This document shows, in pieces, positions 33,101-45,835 of a stretch of 64,000 nucleotides of DNA. This DNA comes from Prostheceraeus crozeri (taxonomy: Eukaryota > Platyhelminthes > Polycladida > Euryleptidae), in NCBI GenBank assembly GCA_907163375.1, contig CAJQUW010008939.1:310001-374000 (forward strand), in the 5' to 3' direction. The first letter of the stretch is position 1. Each line of letters begins with the position of its first letter. The notes under the pieces were generated by a model, which saw only the letters and a list, made by a program, of their open reading frames with translations, did no database searches and was not told the origin of the DNA. The position numbers and the translations under genes are program-made.

Positions 33101-36100
33101 TTGAATCTGAATTTTCTATGTGAAATCTAATTCTACCTCAGTAAATGTGTCATTTTCAGATGAATTTGATCTTGATCTAATGTGTCATGAAAGGTTAAGT
33201 TAGGCTGCAACAAAACATGCCTCAGATTATTTAACTCTACCACACGCATAACTACTTAAAATACATAACGCTTGAAAAAGATTGTGAAAATTCTTAAGTC
33301 ATTAATGCACATGCAGATTAGAAAACGAAATGCCGGTAGTGGGCCCTAACCCGCGATGAATTAAGTATAAGGGGGTAGGCAAGGATAGATATCTGGATGT
33401 TTAGTGCAAAGTGAACGTGCGCACTGTCATGCAATTGTACAATGCATTTCACAGACATCCCCGTGAACACGCCGGGCGGGAGACACCGGTGAAATACATT
33501 GGACATTTGCATACCAGAGTTCGCCTTTCCACTACACCGAACATCTATGTTGCCCTGTACTCCCACATTTGATAACTATGACGAAGCTGGGATTATTTTA
33601 CGATGAGAATTGGATGAAAAGCATTCCTCTATATCGTTAGGTATTTAGATATTCTTGAAATTTACATCGAATATCTCATCCAGTTGAATTTGAATGACTT
33701 TTCAATTTGTAAAAACACATATTGGAAAATGGTGAAGATGTAAACTAATATCCATCCTATCTGATCTCCACTATTCTGTAATCTCCGCCTAGTTATAATA
33801 AGGTAATTAATTTGTACATAGCTTCATGTGAATTCTTACACATCTATTTCATTGTCGAATCCACAGGGACAATAAACTGTCTGATTTTCCTAATTTCACG
33901 AATGAAACAAACATGAAACGTGACTCAAACGACCGCATTTTAACAACTATTGTAAGGTATTATATTGCAATAAAATATTATATGATTTGCACTTGACCAC
34001 GGTTAAAAGTGTGTTTTACGCCATGAAAGATAGCATCTTCCTTAAAATTTTATTATATGTTTCCACAATAGGTTTGCATTCTTGACTAAGTCTTTTCTAA
34101 GACCAAAAGGGTCAATGTGATAACGGTATTACCAGTAAATTCTTCTTGTTTCTCCGATTGTACGAGCCGCTGCTCCATTTCATAGTAAATTATCCCTGTG
34201 GATGCTATTGAATACCATTTCTACAGACAGAGGTTATTTTAGCACTTCTAGACGTCAGAGCGTTTATGCGTATATCAACAAATAATTATAATTATCTTTA
34301 AAATTTTAAGTAAAGGAAAAATTAGGTTAAGAGATTGAAATGCGACGATGAATTACAGAAATCAATTAAAAACTAATGGAAAAATTTACCTCTTCAAATC
34401 CGGACTCCGCCACGTTCATTAAGGCGGACGCCTCAGCCAAACGTTGCCTGAAAGAACATCAACAACACAATAACCATACATTCAATAATTCCAAAACACT
34501 TTATGTGAGTTCTCTGGTGTTTTAAAGAGATTGAAATAAGAAGTCATGATTGCTTCTAAACAAAGTCAGGAGGGCTGTCAAAAAGCTTTCACTTACCTCC
34601 ATGGAGAGTTAATTATCTATCCTATTATCTGACTTAGAAGGCTTTTTTGCTTATTTTACAGGATGATCATCCCCAGCACAACAAGGTCCATTAATAAGGT
34701 TATTCAATGAAAAAAATGAACAAAAGTTAAAATATCAGATCTTCCAAAATTGCATTAGAGTACTCTGAGGAAGAGTAGTCCAAAGCTGTGCCGAACAAAA
34801 CAAATATCTCGAGCAACTCAAAGCAAAACAATAATTCGGGATAAATGAGTGACTTTAAGTTTTACCACGAAAGGGCGTCAATGAGGTTAGGATCATTTGA
34901 TAAAATGAAATGAAACAATGAAATGTTTGATTACATATCACTTTGTTCCGCAGTAGCCAATACATTATCAAGAAAGGCTTCAAATTACATGCCTTTTCAA
35001 ATTCAATTAATTCCTCTTTGCATCTTGAAGTCTAACTAATAAATGTTATATCCATGATTAATGACGAAATGAAGTAAAGAAAATATTGGGTGGTTGATAT
35101 AGAAAAACATGCCTATGGGCGGCGTACCTTTTAATTAATGACTGATTTTTGGAGAGGCGTTTGTTAAAACTTACTGTATTAGTAAGCAAATAAATGAATA
35201 AAAATATACATCTGAAAAACATGAGTCTATCATAATATGTTATATTTACACGTCTCGGAAAGGGAGACTATCCGTTCAAAATTGCAACATTAGCATGAAA
35301 TATTTACACGATCCAAAGTCTTATTATGAAGGAGATGGGGCCGCATGACCTTCGTGTTGGAATTGATTTATTTTCTACTACTTTACGCATCTATTTTATC
35401 AAGTCTCTTGGGCGCATCTACGAAAACTGGCTGGTGTCACGAATTTGAATAAAGCACCGCTTCGTGTCACTTTAGTTATTTCAATTTCATGGATGATGCG
35501 ATGTTCCCTAGTAACGCCAGCATCTTATAATCATTTTCTAGAACACTCAACGCTTTGGAATCGACGATCCAAGAAAGCATCGCACACTCAATGGATCTAG
35601 AATTAAGTCACTTAAGAGCACAGCGGTCGCTAATTGTAAAACACAGCGAAAGAAACTGCATTTTCGCATTACCTCACACATTGTTTGAATTCTGTAATTT
35701 CATCTAAGAATCTACAAGTTTGAGCTTATCAATTAGCTTAAAAATATGTTCTCACTTGGATAAAGCACTGACTCCACCTCAATGGCGTAAAATCATGGAA
35801 CAGGAATGGTATATTCTGAGTATTTGCTCAGTATATTCTAATCTAAAAGACCTTTGATATAAGATATGCAAGGATTGTATGTCCGCAGCAAAGATTGTAT
35901 ATCTTATCATAATGCATGTAGGTATATTTTAAGCTATAGGATCAAACTACTAAGTCTTGTAGTTATGGTATTTGACTTTGATTTTCTTGGAAACTTAGAA
36001 ACTTGTTTCCGTGCACGAGTTTATTGAGCGGTGAGTGATGACTCACGTGTCTGAGAGTTCGACTCCGCTGAACAACGCTGGTTATTTTTAGACATTGCGG

Positions 36101-36941
36101 CATCTCTACCATAAGAACTGTTCTGATTTATTCATCCCATACAAAACAGAGAGATGCATGATGATAGCTCTCATTGATCTTCATGCGTTTGACAACGTAG
36201 TACCTAAATTAGAATGGCAAGCAAACGGTCATACGACACGGCATTTAAACTTAAAGTTATTGGAAAGGCTGACATTATCGGAAACCGACTAGCTGCTAGG
36301 CATTATATGTGGATGAACGACGAATACGTGAATGGCGAAAAAGAGAAGTGATATTGAAAGTGTGACAGTAAAACGCAGCACGTTTGTTTTAAGCTTTTTC
36401 TACTTCTAAAAGGTGCGGCGTTTATTTAAAAAATTAACCACTCTGCTGCGGCGTTTACTAGAGGGCGGCGTCTATTAGAGGAAATACTTTAATCGTTGGC
36501 ATTCTCTTTAGGTATTCAATATACTGCGACAGACTTTTGTTGTCAATTCCCTGGGACAGTTTATCAATACCGGTTTGAGACCATCTTGCACGAGTATCAC
36601 TTTGACTTGACACCCTGCTATTAGCATCCTCAGTCATGGAGTTATGAGTTAAAAATATTTTCATAAACATTAGTCTTAGCTCCTTTGTCATCCTCATATT
36701 CCTTTCAGAACTTTTTTGCTGAGGGGCAGCTTCGGTACGAAGGTTAGTCCTTTTCCTCAAGCTTTAATTAAAAAGAAAAGGTAAACAGTGAAAATTTCAA
36801 TTTCACTCACCGTCTTATTTCCTCATGAGAAGATAAAATGTCAATCAGCACATTTCTCCAAGTGGACCATCCGCAAAATGTTTCATATTCACCAATGTAT
36901 GCCAACAGCATTTCCATGATGCCTTGCTCGTCCCGCCACAT
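30180..36941 (-). CDS. Unidentified five-exon host gene, 155 aa
   Basis: Five minus-strand exons fit together by splice site and phase: 36941-36811, 34447-34390, 32742-32633, 30457-30421 and 30311-30180. Acceptors read tatttcag, tctttcag, ttctacag, tttttcag and attgtag. Donors read GTGAGT, GTAAAT, GTAAGA and GTGAGA. Exon lengths 131, 58, 110, 37 and 132 sum to 468 nt, exactly 156 codons including the TAA stop. The protein begins MWRDEQGIMEMLLAYI and ends with IEDATQIIEMK. It is helical, rich in Trp/Leu/Glu, and has no signal peptide or membrane segment. An acceptor sits directly before the ATG, so further upstream exons (untranslated or coding) are possible. I do not recognise the family. Confidence 0.7.
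30755..31135 (+). pseudogene. Penelope-like GIY-YIG endonuclease fragment
   Basis: The plus strand has GVVYCVDCGD...KYIGETGRTVDERMKEHR, the GIY-YIG nuclease core with its Cys pair and catalytic Arg/Glu region. A one-base shift near 30980 moves the protein into another frame. That frame reads HDMDFKSVRILDKARNYRERI and runs to a TAA near 31135, as in the C-terminal half of the domain. No RT lies upstream, so this is an orphan end of a retroelement inside the unidentified gene's intron. Its wording differs from the nuclease at 57.6-58.2 kb. Confidence 0.75.
31567..32021 (-). pseudogene. Possible CARD-like death-fold ORF, broken
   Basis: A minus-strand frame from 32021 reads FPPDLLEQRCKVMLLTERPE, then NNATHNLMRCLERPQNTFEK and FPGLNRLWALLRRG. 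The spacing of hydrophobic residues and the RP-x-x-F-x-x-F signature resemble CARD domains of the death-fold superfamily. The frame stops just after the domain. Overlapping sequence in other frames continues with YRVSSLSDNEGFRRFH and a second open stretch to 31567, which suggests shifts. The call rests on pattern only. It could equally be an exon of a host gene or a random frame. It lies in an intron of the unidentified gene, on the same strand. Confidence 0.3.
33000..34380. other. Gene-free intronic stretch
   Basis: AT-rich intron of the unidentified gene. No exon or transposon motif is supported. Confidence 0.4.
36370..36490. repeat. GCGGCGTTTA-type repeat fragment
   Basis: GTGCGGCGTTTATTTAAA, GCTGCGGCGTTTACTAGAG and GGCGGCGTCTATTAGAG follow each other within 120 bp. 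The repeated GGCGT(T/C)TA(T/C)TAGAG unit looks like the end of a dispersed DNA transposon family. The element itself is not identified. A minus-strand frame (36760-36458) ends in this repeat. Confidence 0.4.
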
Positions 36942-38229
36942 CTGAAATATCAAAAAGAATGGACTTCAATGGTGAGTGATCAACTTCATGCATTAGGGTT
37001 TCGATTATAGGTAAATGACATCAATTTTTCCATTTGAATTTTTAAATCTATTTTCCTCGGTCATCTTTCAAAATGTTTGCGAAGACAAGTCCGATGTATT
37101 ACATTATGAATGTTTGCTGAAGAATCTTTAACTTAGTTTTACACTACTGGGATGAGCTGAACCTTACTCTGTGAATTACTTAACTCAGGTACACAGAGGT
37201 GAGCATTATACCTGCCATTTATTAAATGGCTCGAGAAACGTCCGAATTTATTAGGTGTTTGTCTTAAACAAGGGTTATCAAAAAAATTCCTTGCAATTAA
37301 GTTGGACTAAGAAATACATTGATTTCAACTGCAGCAGAAAGGGATCGACTAATTCAGACATGTCACTACAAAATTGAAATCCTCGGATTTAATGACCTGT
37401 GGGGCCATTCATAGAATAATTGAGTTATGTGTTAAGAAATAGTGGCGTTCCAGGCTATAAAGCGGGACATATATTATCTGTGAGTCTCTCACATCTCATC
37501 ATAAATTTCAGTGACTCCGTATATTCATAGGTCATAAGAGCCGTAACATGCTTTGTCAAGACAGTTCAATAGCAGCAATTATATATGACAATAATCCTAG
37601 TAAGATGCTTCACTTGCTCTTATATTATGTTGCACGCGTACAATAGAAATTAATTTTCATTCAAATTAGCCTAAAGTATTCATTAGCAGAAAGCCATCTA
37701 GAACATTTTACATAAAAAATCTCTAACATATGACATTTTTGATTAAAAGAATCATACATCTGAAATATAAAGGAGCCACGGGGTAGGAAAAAGATAGTAC
37801 CTCTCACAGAATGAAGCGCAACATACAGTCTATCGTCTGATATTGGACCACACATCCCCAGGAGTAGGACAGTTCCAGTTTAGTCCACTCAAGACCGTGT
37901 AACTCTCAGTATAAACCCGGCTAGAGGAGGCCTGCTACGATGATCTGAGCGGATCTAGAGGAGCATACCTCAATAACAATAGCCAGTGGCACGTGATTGC
38001 CCTGCTAGCACGTGCCAAACAACCAAATTGGTCAACGTTATTCGCGAAGGCTTGGAGAAGAGATGGCGCTGCCAAGTCCACTGAAGCCCACTGAAAGGAC
38101 ATGATGAAAGACGAATCACAGAATACATACCGGATCGGTCGAGACCCGGGCAACCAACGGCCGCGCTACCCACTGTGAGACTCTAGGATGGGAGTGTCAA
38201 GTATGCTACTGGAGCAGCATCAACATCAA

Positions 38230-38840
38230 TATACAAGCTCAAACTTCTAACGGCGAGGACCACTACAGAAACATGGAACGTTGGGACTTTATGCCAGCCT
38301 GGAAAAGTACAGGGACTCACCCACGAACTCGAGCGATACAGATGGGACATCATTGGTCTTGCCTAAGTCAGTTGAACAGATTTAGGTGAAACGACGACGG
38401 ATGATGGCGACAAGATATGGTTCAGTGGAGATGATAAAAAGCACCAACATGGAGTGGCATTCATAGTTCGGAAAGAGATTTTGTCATGTGCAATCAGCTA
38501 CACGCCAATTTCGAGCAGACTTATCTCCATTCGAATATCAGCAAAGCCACATAACATGACTATCATTCTATCATTCAAGTATATGCCCCACAACTGACTG
38601 CGAAGATGAAGACATCGAGGAATTTTATGAACAATTGGAGCACACTATATCAGACATTTCAAAAAAGACATATTGATAATACAAGGCGACTGGAACGCTA
38701 AGGTTGTCCCAGATGCTGAAAACTGGGAAGGTACAACTGCACGCTTTGGCATCGGTGAGACGAACGAACGAGGACTGCGACTGTTGGAATTCGCGAAGCG
38801 TCATATACTTACGTTTGGCAACACCCTCCACTAAAAGGTA
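38230..38840 (+). pseudogene. LINE apurinic-type endonuclease fragment
   Basis: Plus-strand translation gives the start of an exonuclease/endonuclease/phosphatase domain of a LINE ORF2. TETWNVGTLCQPGKVQGLTH is followed by ELERYRWDIIGLA, a DKIWFSGDDKKHQHGVAFIV stretch and, in another frame, IIQGDWNAKV and GETNERGLRLLEFAKRH. TWNV, the GDWNAKVG box and the NERG motif are landmarks of this nuclease as seen in CFDP2-like RTE/jockey copies. Stops and frame changes show it is dead, and the RT part is absent. Confidence 0.75.
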
Positions 38841-39942
38841 AGACTCTAGAAGGTACAGACGAGAATTTTTTAAGTGAAACATTATCTAGCACCACGTTCG
38901 GGAGTATTTCGACGTTAGTATCATTACCCGAAATTACCATGACGACAAAAGCTGATAACAAGAGCTGACGAATGCTGCGTCATTCAAGTGTTTATTTCGT
39001 TCTCAGATGGAAAAAATGAATCCGCAATCAGATATGCAAATTTCTAATTTCTTTTCAGTTGACCTTGTAATAGGCCTACCAATTATGAAAGCTATTAATA
39101 GCATCCAAAGAGCCCTAAACATGGTCTCCACTATTTTATGCCTGCCACTTACATGGAAGACAGGAGACCCATAAAAATGACCTTGACATTTAGCGAAAGG
39201 TGTTTTTCAAATAGTAGGCCAACTCTATCCATCAGATAATATGCCTACTTACCCCAACCCCTATCCTGAACGAATGTTTGCGTCTCATGTGACATCTGTT
39301 TCATGTAATCGTGTTGAACCACCACATAAATTAAGTCCTCGTTAAGATAGAACTTCAGACAGAATTCTGTTTTTTAACTCGTCCAAGTATATATTCAGCA
39401 CTCTTAGAAAGTTACAATATCAAACTCCCAAAAAAGGCGATTTTTCGGCAATTTTTCTTCATCCTCGCCTGAGACATAAACGACTGAAGCAGTCATCGCG
39501 ATTTTTTCACTGCCTGATATGAAGATGGTCCTGGAAAAAGCACTGGTGGTTTCATGCTGCCTAGTATAAAAGTTCCTTCAGGACGACCCATATGCCAACT
39601 CACCCCTGTCTCCCCTACATGTGACACATCAAAATAGGGCATTTGTTTCGCAACTAAAGATAAAATCGACAGAAGTAGGGTATGGATGTAAATGACTAAA
39701 ATACAGTATAAGTATTCTCAACAGTAATGTAACCCCTCTATTTTCAATGGTGCTGGCAGACTCTTTCATCGATGTCTGTGCCCATATCATCAAATTGGAG
39801 ATCAGCTGCTGCATATTTAGCCTAGTGGAACTTTTGTTATATCACACCAAAAAGTTTAGACTTCTCATATGTAAATTATGTTAAAGTTTACTCGAGTAAG
39901 ATGCTTATTCAACAACAATGATAGACTCAATTTCATGCAATA

Positions 39943-41600
39943 TACAGATTGTTTCATAAAAAATGGATCACCCTTAGACATCGCCTTAACTTCAACTTTG
40001 TCTAACTCCGCCAAACTTGAACGAATTTCTCTGAAATTTGGAAGATATGTCAGTTGTGCTTACTAATATCATTGTTGGAAATTTCAAGCATGAATATTGA
40101 GTTGTTTTCCTGTTATAAATAAAAAAGTAGTAGATAATTTGATCTTCATTTAGCAATGTTACACAAAATCATACCTCACTCTTATAAAATTACATTTGCT
40201 TCCTTTGTTATGTAATATGTTGTTCTACAAGCCAAAAGCTATCAAGCAAAACAAAAATAAAGAAAATCGGTCAATCAGAGCCAGTATAGCACCATTATTA
40301 TTCAACAATGATGTAACTGCTACATGTGATTAACTGGACTTCATGTTCCATAGCTTCCTGACTTCGTTGCGGTGGTGTTGGCAGCACTCCTGATTGCTTT
40401 CAGCTAGAAATCTATCTCTTACCGGTTGAAAACAATACAAAGCACAAATGAACAATAAGAGATCGCATTCACAAAAGGCAAAGTGTCAGCCTTGCTAGAA
40501 CTAGGGTTTTCTTTGTGAGCTACAAGCAGCGACTAAATGTCCCTTACACAAATGTGCATCGATGGCATAATGATGATTTTCGACTCTGTCGTAAAGAGGG
40601 CTCTGGCCGTCCACACAAAACATCCAAACGTAGAGACCGCCTAATTTTGAGATTTGTTAAAGTTGATCCAAGTCTCTCGTTAACTGAGATGGCTGCACTA
40701 GTCTCGTCTATTTCTAAGTCCACTATTCGTAGAGGACTTATTGAGTCGAATTTCAAGAGCTGTAAGAGGCCCTTCCAGATCGAATTATCAGATCAGCATA
40801 CAAAAAGACGTCTCAGATGGGCAATGAGTCATTGTCACTGGCGAAATCAATGGGATCGGGTTGTCTGGTCTGATGAGGCATCAGTCCATCTGAAGGATAG
40901 TGATGGTCGATTGAGATTATGGATAAAATCTGATCAGGAAATTCCGAGACATTTACATCGTCCCCGAGTACAAGGTGGTGCGACTCTACTGATTTGGGCT
41001 GGCATTTGGACCAATGGCCGCTCTGAACTTCACATACAGCAAGGAACCATGAATTCTGAACGCTATGTGAATGTTTTACGAATGAACATTGGCCAAATGA
41101 CAGATCAACTTGGTGATCCATCGACTTGGTTATTTATGGATGATAATGCTACGTGTCACAGGAGTAGTAGAGTCAACTTATGCAAGTCTCAATTAGGGCT
41201 TAGGACATTATCTTGGCCAGCTCGTTCTCCTGATCTGAATCCCATAGAAAATGTATGGAGTATTCTAAAACGTAACGTTCGTCGTTCACTGCTACCTACA
41301 GATGGCGCATCACAACTTACGTCACTGTTAAAAAGAGAGTGGAGAAAGTTAGATCAGTCAAAAATCAACGATATCATCGAATCAATGCCTAGACGAATTG
41401 GTAATGTCATTGACAATAAGGGTAGGGCCACAAAATATTAGCTTCTTAAGAACCGTTACTGTATCATAGCTTATCAGATTATATAAGGACATTTAAATAT
41501 ATTAGGGACATGAAATAACATGAAAAATGCTTTCTGTGTCATACTTATGTTTTATTTAGTCAAATTTTAGGATGATCCACTTTTTATGAAACGGACTGTA
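39943..41600 (+). mobile_element. Tc1-type transposon, 1.66 kb
   Basis: The left end (from 39943, TACAGATTGTTTCATAAAAA) and the right end (to 41600, TTTTTATGAAACGGACTGTA) are imperfect inverted repeats of about 35 bp. TATA strings at both junctions fit the TA duplication of Tc1/mariner elements. The transposase lies between them in plus orientation. Confidence 0.8.
40515..41441 (+). pseudogene. Tc1-type DD34E transposase, N-terminus damaged
   Basis: From the first listed codon the frame is open for 308 codons. It carries the helix-turn-helix tail LNVPYTNVHRW, a SGRPHKTS hook, and the catalytic triad D120 (VVWSDEASVH), D210 (FMDDNATCH) and E245 (SPDLNPIENVW). There are 34 residues between the last two, the Tc1 signature. 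There is no ATG at the start (the codon is GTG). Upstream bases encode first-HTH-like residues only if the frame changes, so the N-terminus has probably suffered small shifts. Otherwise it is well preserved. Trans-supplied transposase could still move the element because its ends remain. Confidence 0.82.
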
Positions 41601-42460
41601 TAATTGTAATTAATGAACGGCAATTATTCAAGCTATCACTTCAGTAAACTGAGTAAACCCGTTTTTCAACTGTCGAATCAGGTCTACACATATGTGAATA
41701 TCAACATCCTATTTCCATCATTAACGTATTGTGATCTATCCGAAAGAAATGATATCGAAAATAAATATTCGAATGGACACACAAAATCCAGCAGAAGACG
41801 AGATACAGTAGAACACACACAAAAGACATCACGCTAGTTTTGAGACGGAATATTGCAATATCCCGGAAAATAATTGCCAACATTATATACAGGGCTGCCA
41901 CTCTTATGAAAAATAAAAACCGGAACGTCAAATCGTAATGGGCCCTCTAAACTACGTAGTCGTGGGCCCCCTCAAAGAAAGAAACTTACGATCATTGGAT
42001 ATCACACAACCCGGTAAGTTTTGAAAGCGTTCAAGCAGAAGTTGGCTCTGTTCTAATAAGGATGCTTCTGAATCCTCACATTTAGCAAGAAAATGTATAA
42101 AATTACTACTGATGCTTATTCAATCATCAGTTTCAACAAGGTGCACTAGAATACATGACTCGAACAGCTACTATTTTCAGGAGAACCGTTTTCGAAGGTT
42201 AGACAAAGTGTACTACGAAGACCCTTCTATCTGCCCTTAATGCAAAATCAGCATGAAGTTATGGAACGATTGACGATTTCAGCTCGATATAAAGACTGCA
42301 TATTATCGAATAATCTACATATGGGCCAATGGATGATTTTACTAAACTGTCTCAAAGACAACTTTCTTCATTTCGTTCAAAAATTTTATATTCAAATTTA
42401 TAATGCACTATTCTCGTGCAGCTTTGTCATTTTCTATTAATCGTGCCATGACGTCACACG

Positions 42461-43050
42461 GTGCAAGATCCCGTCTTTATTGTGAAGAATTTTCATGAAA
42501 CCACTAGGAAATTACTGTCCAGCTGTTCGACGTTTGGAAGACTGCTTCAGCAGAGCGGTCTGGTCACAGCAAATATCTTCATACAAAATCCATGGTCAGC
42601 GCAGTCTAAATGCTTGGGCAGATATTTCCATAAGCCATCCTCTTTGGAAGAGCCATTATTCTTTCGAGAATGTGTGGCAAAATCTTCCTTTCTATGCTGT
42701 ATAAAATATACCGAATGTCATGACGGATAGGAATATCTTCATGCAGGATGGAATGCCAGCGCACTGCTACAGATCCATCGCAAATTATTTGAACAGCAAT
42801 TTTCCTAAATCTTGGATTGACTGTCATGGGAACCTTTGGAATGGCTTCCGATAGCACCAGATACAATGCCTTGTGACTTTTTTCTTTTAGGCACGTTTAT
42901 GAAATGGTGCATTAGAGTCATCCTATGCATTCGGATGAACTGGGAAACAAAGCTTTGCACCGTTTTCTGCAGAACGACGAGCGATTGCGTAGAGATACGC
43001 TCTTGCGCTGCTAATCGAAGAATTAGATTGCGTTCGGGCAAATGGTGAGC
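42461..43050 (+). pseudogene. Mariner-like transposase fragment
   Basis: IFMQDGMPAHCYRSIANYLN corresponds to the MQDGAPAH box with the second catalytic Asp. NFPKSWID follows, and then in another frame MEWLPIAPDTMPCDFFLLGTF, matching the IEWPxRSPDLTPCDFFLWG box. This order is that of mariner-related transposases with a terminal D-type triad. Stops and shifts make it inactive. It lies inside the 4-kb hAT-ended element, so it probably inserted there. Confidence 0.7.
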
Positions 43051-44374
43051 AAGTAGAAAATAAATGTTGTAGTGGTACTCGTGTCAGCAACTGTTTTTCT
43101 TTGAGTCATAATTAACCTACAGAAATTAATCATTGAGCCGCTAATTGTTATTGTATCAACAACTTTGAAATGATCACTGAGAATCAGCCACATTCGTTAA
43201 ACAAAATAATTTTGAATCAATGTCACACAGAATAAATTGACGACTAAAAACTATCGCATTTGCTCAATATGAGAAAACGTAGTTCTATATTGTGTCCAAA
43301 TATTGCACATACAGAATTAAGTATTTTGTTTATCTGCTTCGAAGTGCACGCAGATGAATCTGATTCTGTGATTACACATTGCAGAAGCCATGCAACTTAA
43401 TATACTATTTAATCTGAAATGAGATGAGAGCAACATTTGATACAATCCATTACGGGAAATACTAACGTTTCTGGATTTTAGCCGTCATCAGTGCAGTATA
43501 CCTGTAAAGAATCAGTTACTCACATGCAAACAAATCATCTTCCGAAATGCAGACATCCACAATTAACGAAATACATGCAGTTCGAATCTTATTCTGTATA
43601 GTTCGTTTCCAAAATTTGAAATTTGCAAACAGCAAATTCGTGTTTGCACTTCATGCACGAAGGTGAGCTGCCGGATTTCCAAGCACATTCACCTATCGAT
43701 GGTCTGTGGAATGAGTTGCTGATTTACTGCATTGATGGCGGCTAAAAAGTCAAAAACGCTTGAAGTTGAGCTTGAAGAAACTTCATCAGTACTTGTAGCT
43801 CCGGCAATGATTCAAATCAAACCTTGCCCTCATCTCTTCTACTTCAAACATAATAAAAAACTATTACATCTAAGAAGAACTTTTGGTTTTCAAACAAGAT
43901 TATGACAGCTATTGATAAAAGTTGAGCCGTCATGGCATAAGTAAATGCAAAGTCAACACGAAAAGAAATCCTTATCACTTCTGCAGTTGTTTGCGATATT
44001 TCAATTTTCGGTGCAGTCCTCGCCGAAATTTAGCCGCTTTTGCAACAAGTGATCATACAAAATATTCCTTCGTCATTCCCTTGTGTTCCCGAAACTTTTA
44101 AGTAAATTTTTCTTTCATATTTTTCTGGCAGCCGAGTCTTGAAAGACACGTTTTGGAGAGCATCAAAGTGATCAGAACTCAATTCATAATAGACTCTATA
44201 ATTACGTATTACAACTTTTTCGTCAAGCATTCCCACCTAAATTTATTTCTTATTTCAAAACCTTGATTACTTGCGCTTCGTCCAGTTTCTTAGGACTGAC
44301 GAAAGGATAACTGACTTCCTTGTAGAAGAATCTACTGCTCAAGAGTCAAGCGGAGTTTTAGAAAGCATCTGCTT

Positions 44375-44840
44375 TGAATCGGGTCACCCTTGAAAATTGC
44401 AGTATCTTTAAGGTCCCCTAACAATCTGCATACCCGCGTTCACAATTTTAAAGAGCCCTATATAATCGAAAAAGGCACCACATGCTCTTATCTTTAAGTG
44501 TACCGGTCTCAATCCTATAGACCCTATACAATCTTAAGAGGTGTACTCGTATCTAAAAAAAAAGCTCTTCAAAAACTAAAACAGTTGCCGCAACCAATCT
44601 CAAAAGGGCTGATTCACAAAACCATGTAGGTTCCTTTCAAAATCTAAACATGGCCCCTCCACGATTTTATAGGGGCCCGTTCAAATTCTCAATAGGACCT
44701 GTTCACAATCTCAACCGATCTTAAAAGGGCCCTTTGCAGTCTCAAAAGGGGTCCCTCACAATCTCAAAAGCCCCTTCACGATCTTGAAGGGCCTGTTCAC
44801 GATCTTAAAAGGGCCCCTTCACAGTCTCATAAGGGCGATG
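44375..44840. repeat. GGGCCC minisatellite, block 1
   Basis: Degenerate tandem units of roughly 22 nt, consensus near CACAATCTCAAAAGGGCCCC and CACGATCTTAAAAGGGCC, become cleaner toward the right. The units contain the palindrome GGGCCC and alternate CAATCTCAAAA / CGATCTTAAAA halves. There is no coding capacity. Confidence 0.75.
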
Positions 44841-45149
44841 TTGTATTAGTTCAATTGACTGGTGCTAATACTATGGTATTGACATAGCTCTTGTACAGGT
44901 AGTGTTATATCTTGTATAATATGATCTCTTTTCTATCTTGGGATATAGTCAGTTATCATAGATACGAATTGCCATGTATATTTGAAATTCTAGTTGCTGA
45001 ATTCTTTACTCTGTATGCCATTTTCTAGCGTACTGTGCATTGTTGTGAATGGAAATATAAAATATTTGCCGATACACAACCTTTACCTACTTGATTTCGC
45101 TAGCCTGTTTTTGTAAACGTCTTTCGTGTCGAAGCCGAATAGACGATTT

Positions 45150-45835
45150 ACAACAGGCCCCTCACAATCGAAAAAAGGACCCCCTCACGATCTTAAAGGG
45201 GCCCCTTCGCAGTCTAAAAAGTGCCCCCTCACGATCTTAAAAGGCCTCTTCGCAGTCCCATAAGGGCACCCTCACAATCTAAAAAGGGCCCCTCACGATC
45301 TTAAAGTGCCACTGCACAATCTAAAGAAGGACCGACCCCCTCACGATCTTAAAGGGGCCTCTTCGCAGTCCCATAAGGGCACCCTCACAATCTAAAAAGG
45401 GCCCCTCACGATCTTAAAGTGCCACTGCACAATCTAAAGAAGGACCGACCCCCTCACGATCTTAAAGGGGCCTCTTCGCAGTCTCAAAAGGGCCCCTCAT
45501 GATCTTTAAGGGGCCCCTTCTTAGTCTCATAAGGGCACCCTCACAATCTAAAAAGGGCCCCTTCGCTGTCTCAAAAGGGTCCCTCACGATCTTAAAGTGC
45601 CACTGCACAATCTCAAAAAGGTCCCCTCATGATCTTTAATGGGCCTCTTCGCAGTCTCATAAGGGCTCCCTCACGATCTTAGAGGGGCCCCCTTCGCTGT
45701 CTCAAAAGGGCCCCTTCGCAGTCTCAGAGGGACCCCTTCACGATCTTGAGGTGCCACTGCACAATCTCAAAAAGGTCCGTCATGATCTTAAAAGTCCATT
45801 TCACAATCCTTAAGGGCCCCTTTCAAAATCTAAAA
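45150..45835. repeat. GGGCCC minisatellite, block 2, with 113-bp higher-order unit
   Basis: The same family of units as block 1, after a 310-bp unique spacer. Two nearly identical 113-bp superunits follow each other: CGCAGTCCCATAAGGGCACC begins at 45251 and again at 45364. Each superunit ends with GAAGGACCGACCCCCTCACG. The block stops about 80 bp before the element's right terminus. Confidence 0.8.

Noticed and set aside
33163-33197. Acceptor ttttcag at 33156-33162 followed by a short open stretch on the plus strand
   Set aside because: The donor is weak and the phase does not join to the candidate exon at 32510-32563.
36030-36085. tRNA-like B box (GTTCGACTCC)
   Set aside because: No A box at the right distance and no cloverleaf.
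36458-36760. 100-codon minus-strand frame next to exon 1 of the unidentified gene
   Set aside because: It lacks a splice link to the exon, starts without ATG and ends inside a dispersed GCGGCGTTTA repeat.
44375-45835. Array could be read as CRISPR-like repeats and spacers
   Set aside because: The host is eukaryotic, units are contiguous and degenerate, and there are no unique spacers of constant length.
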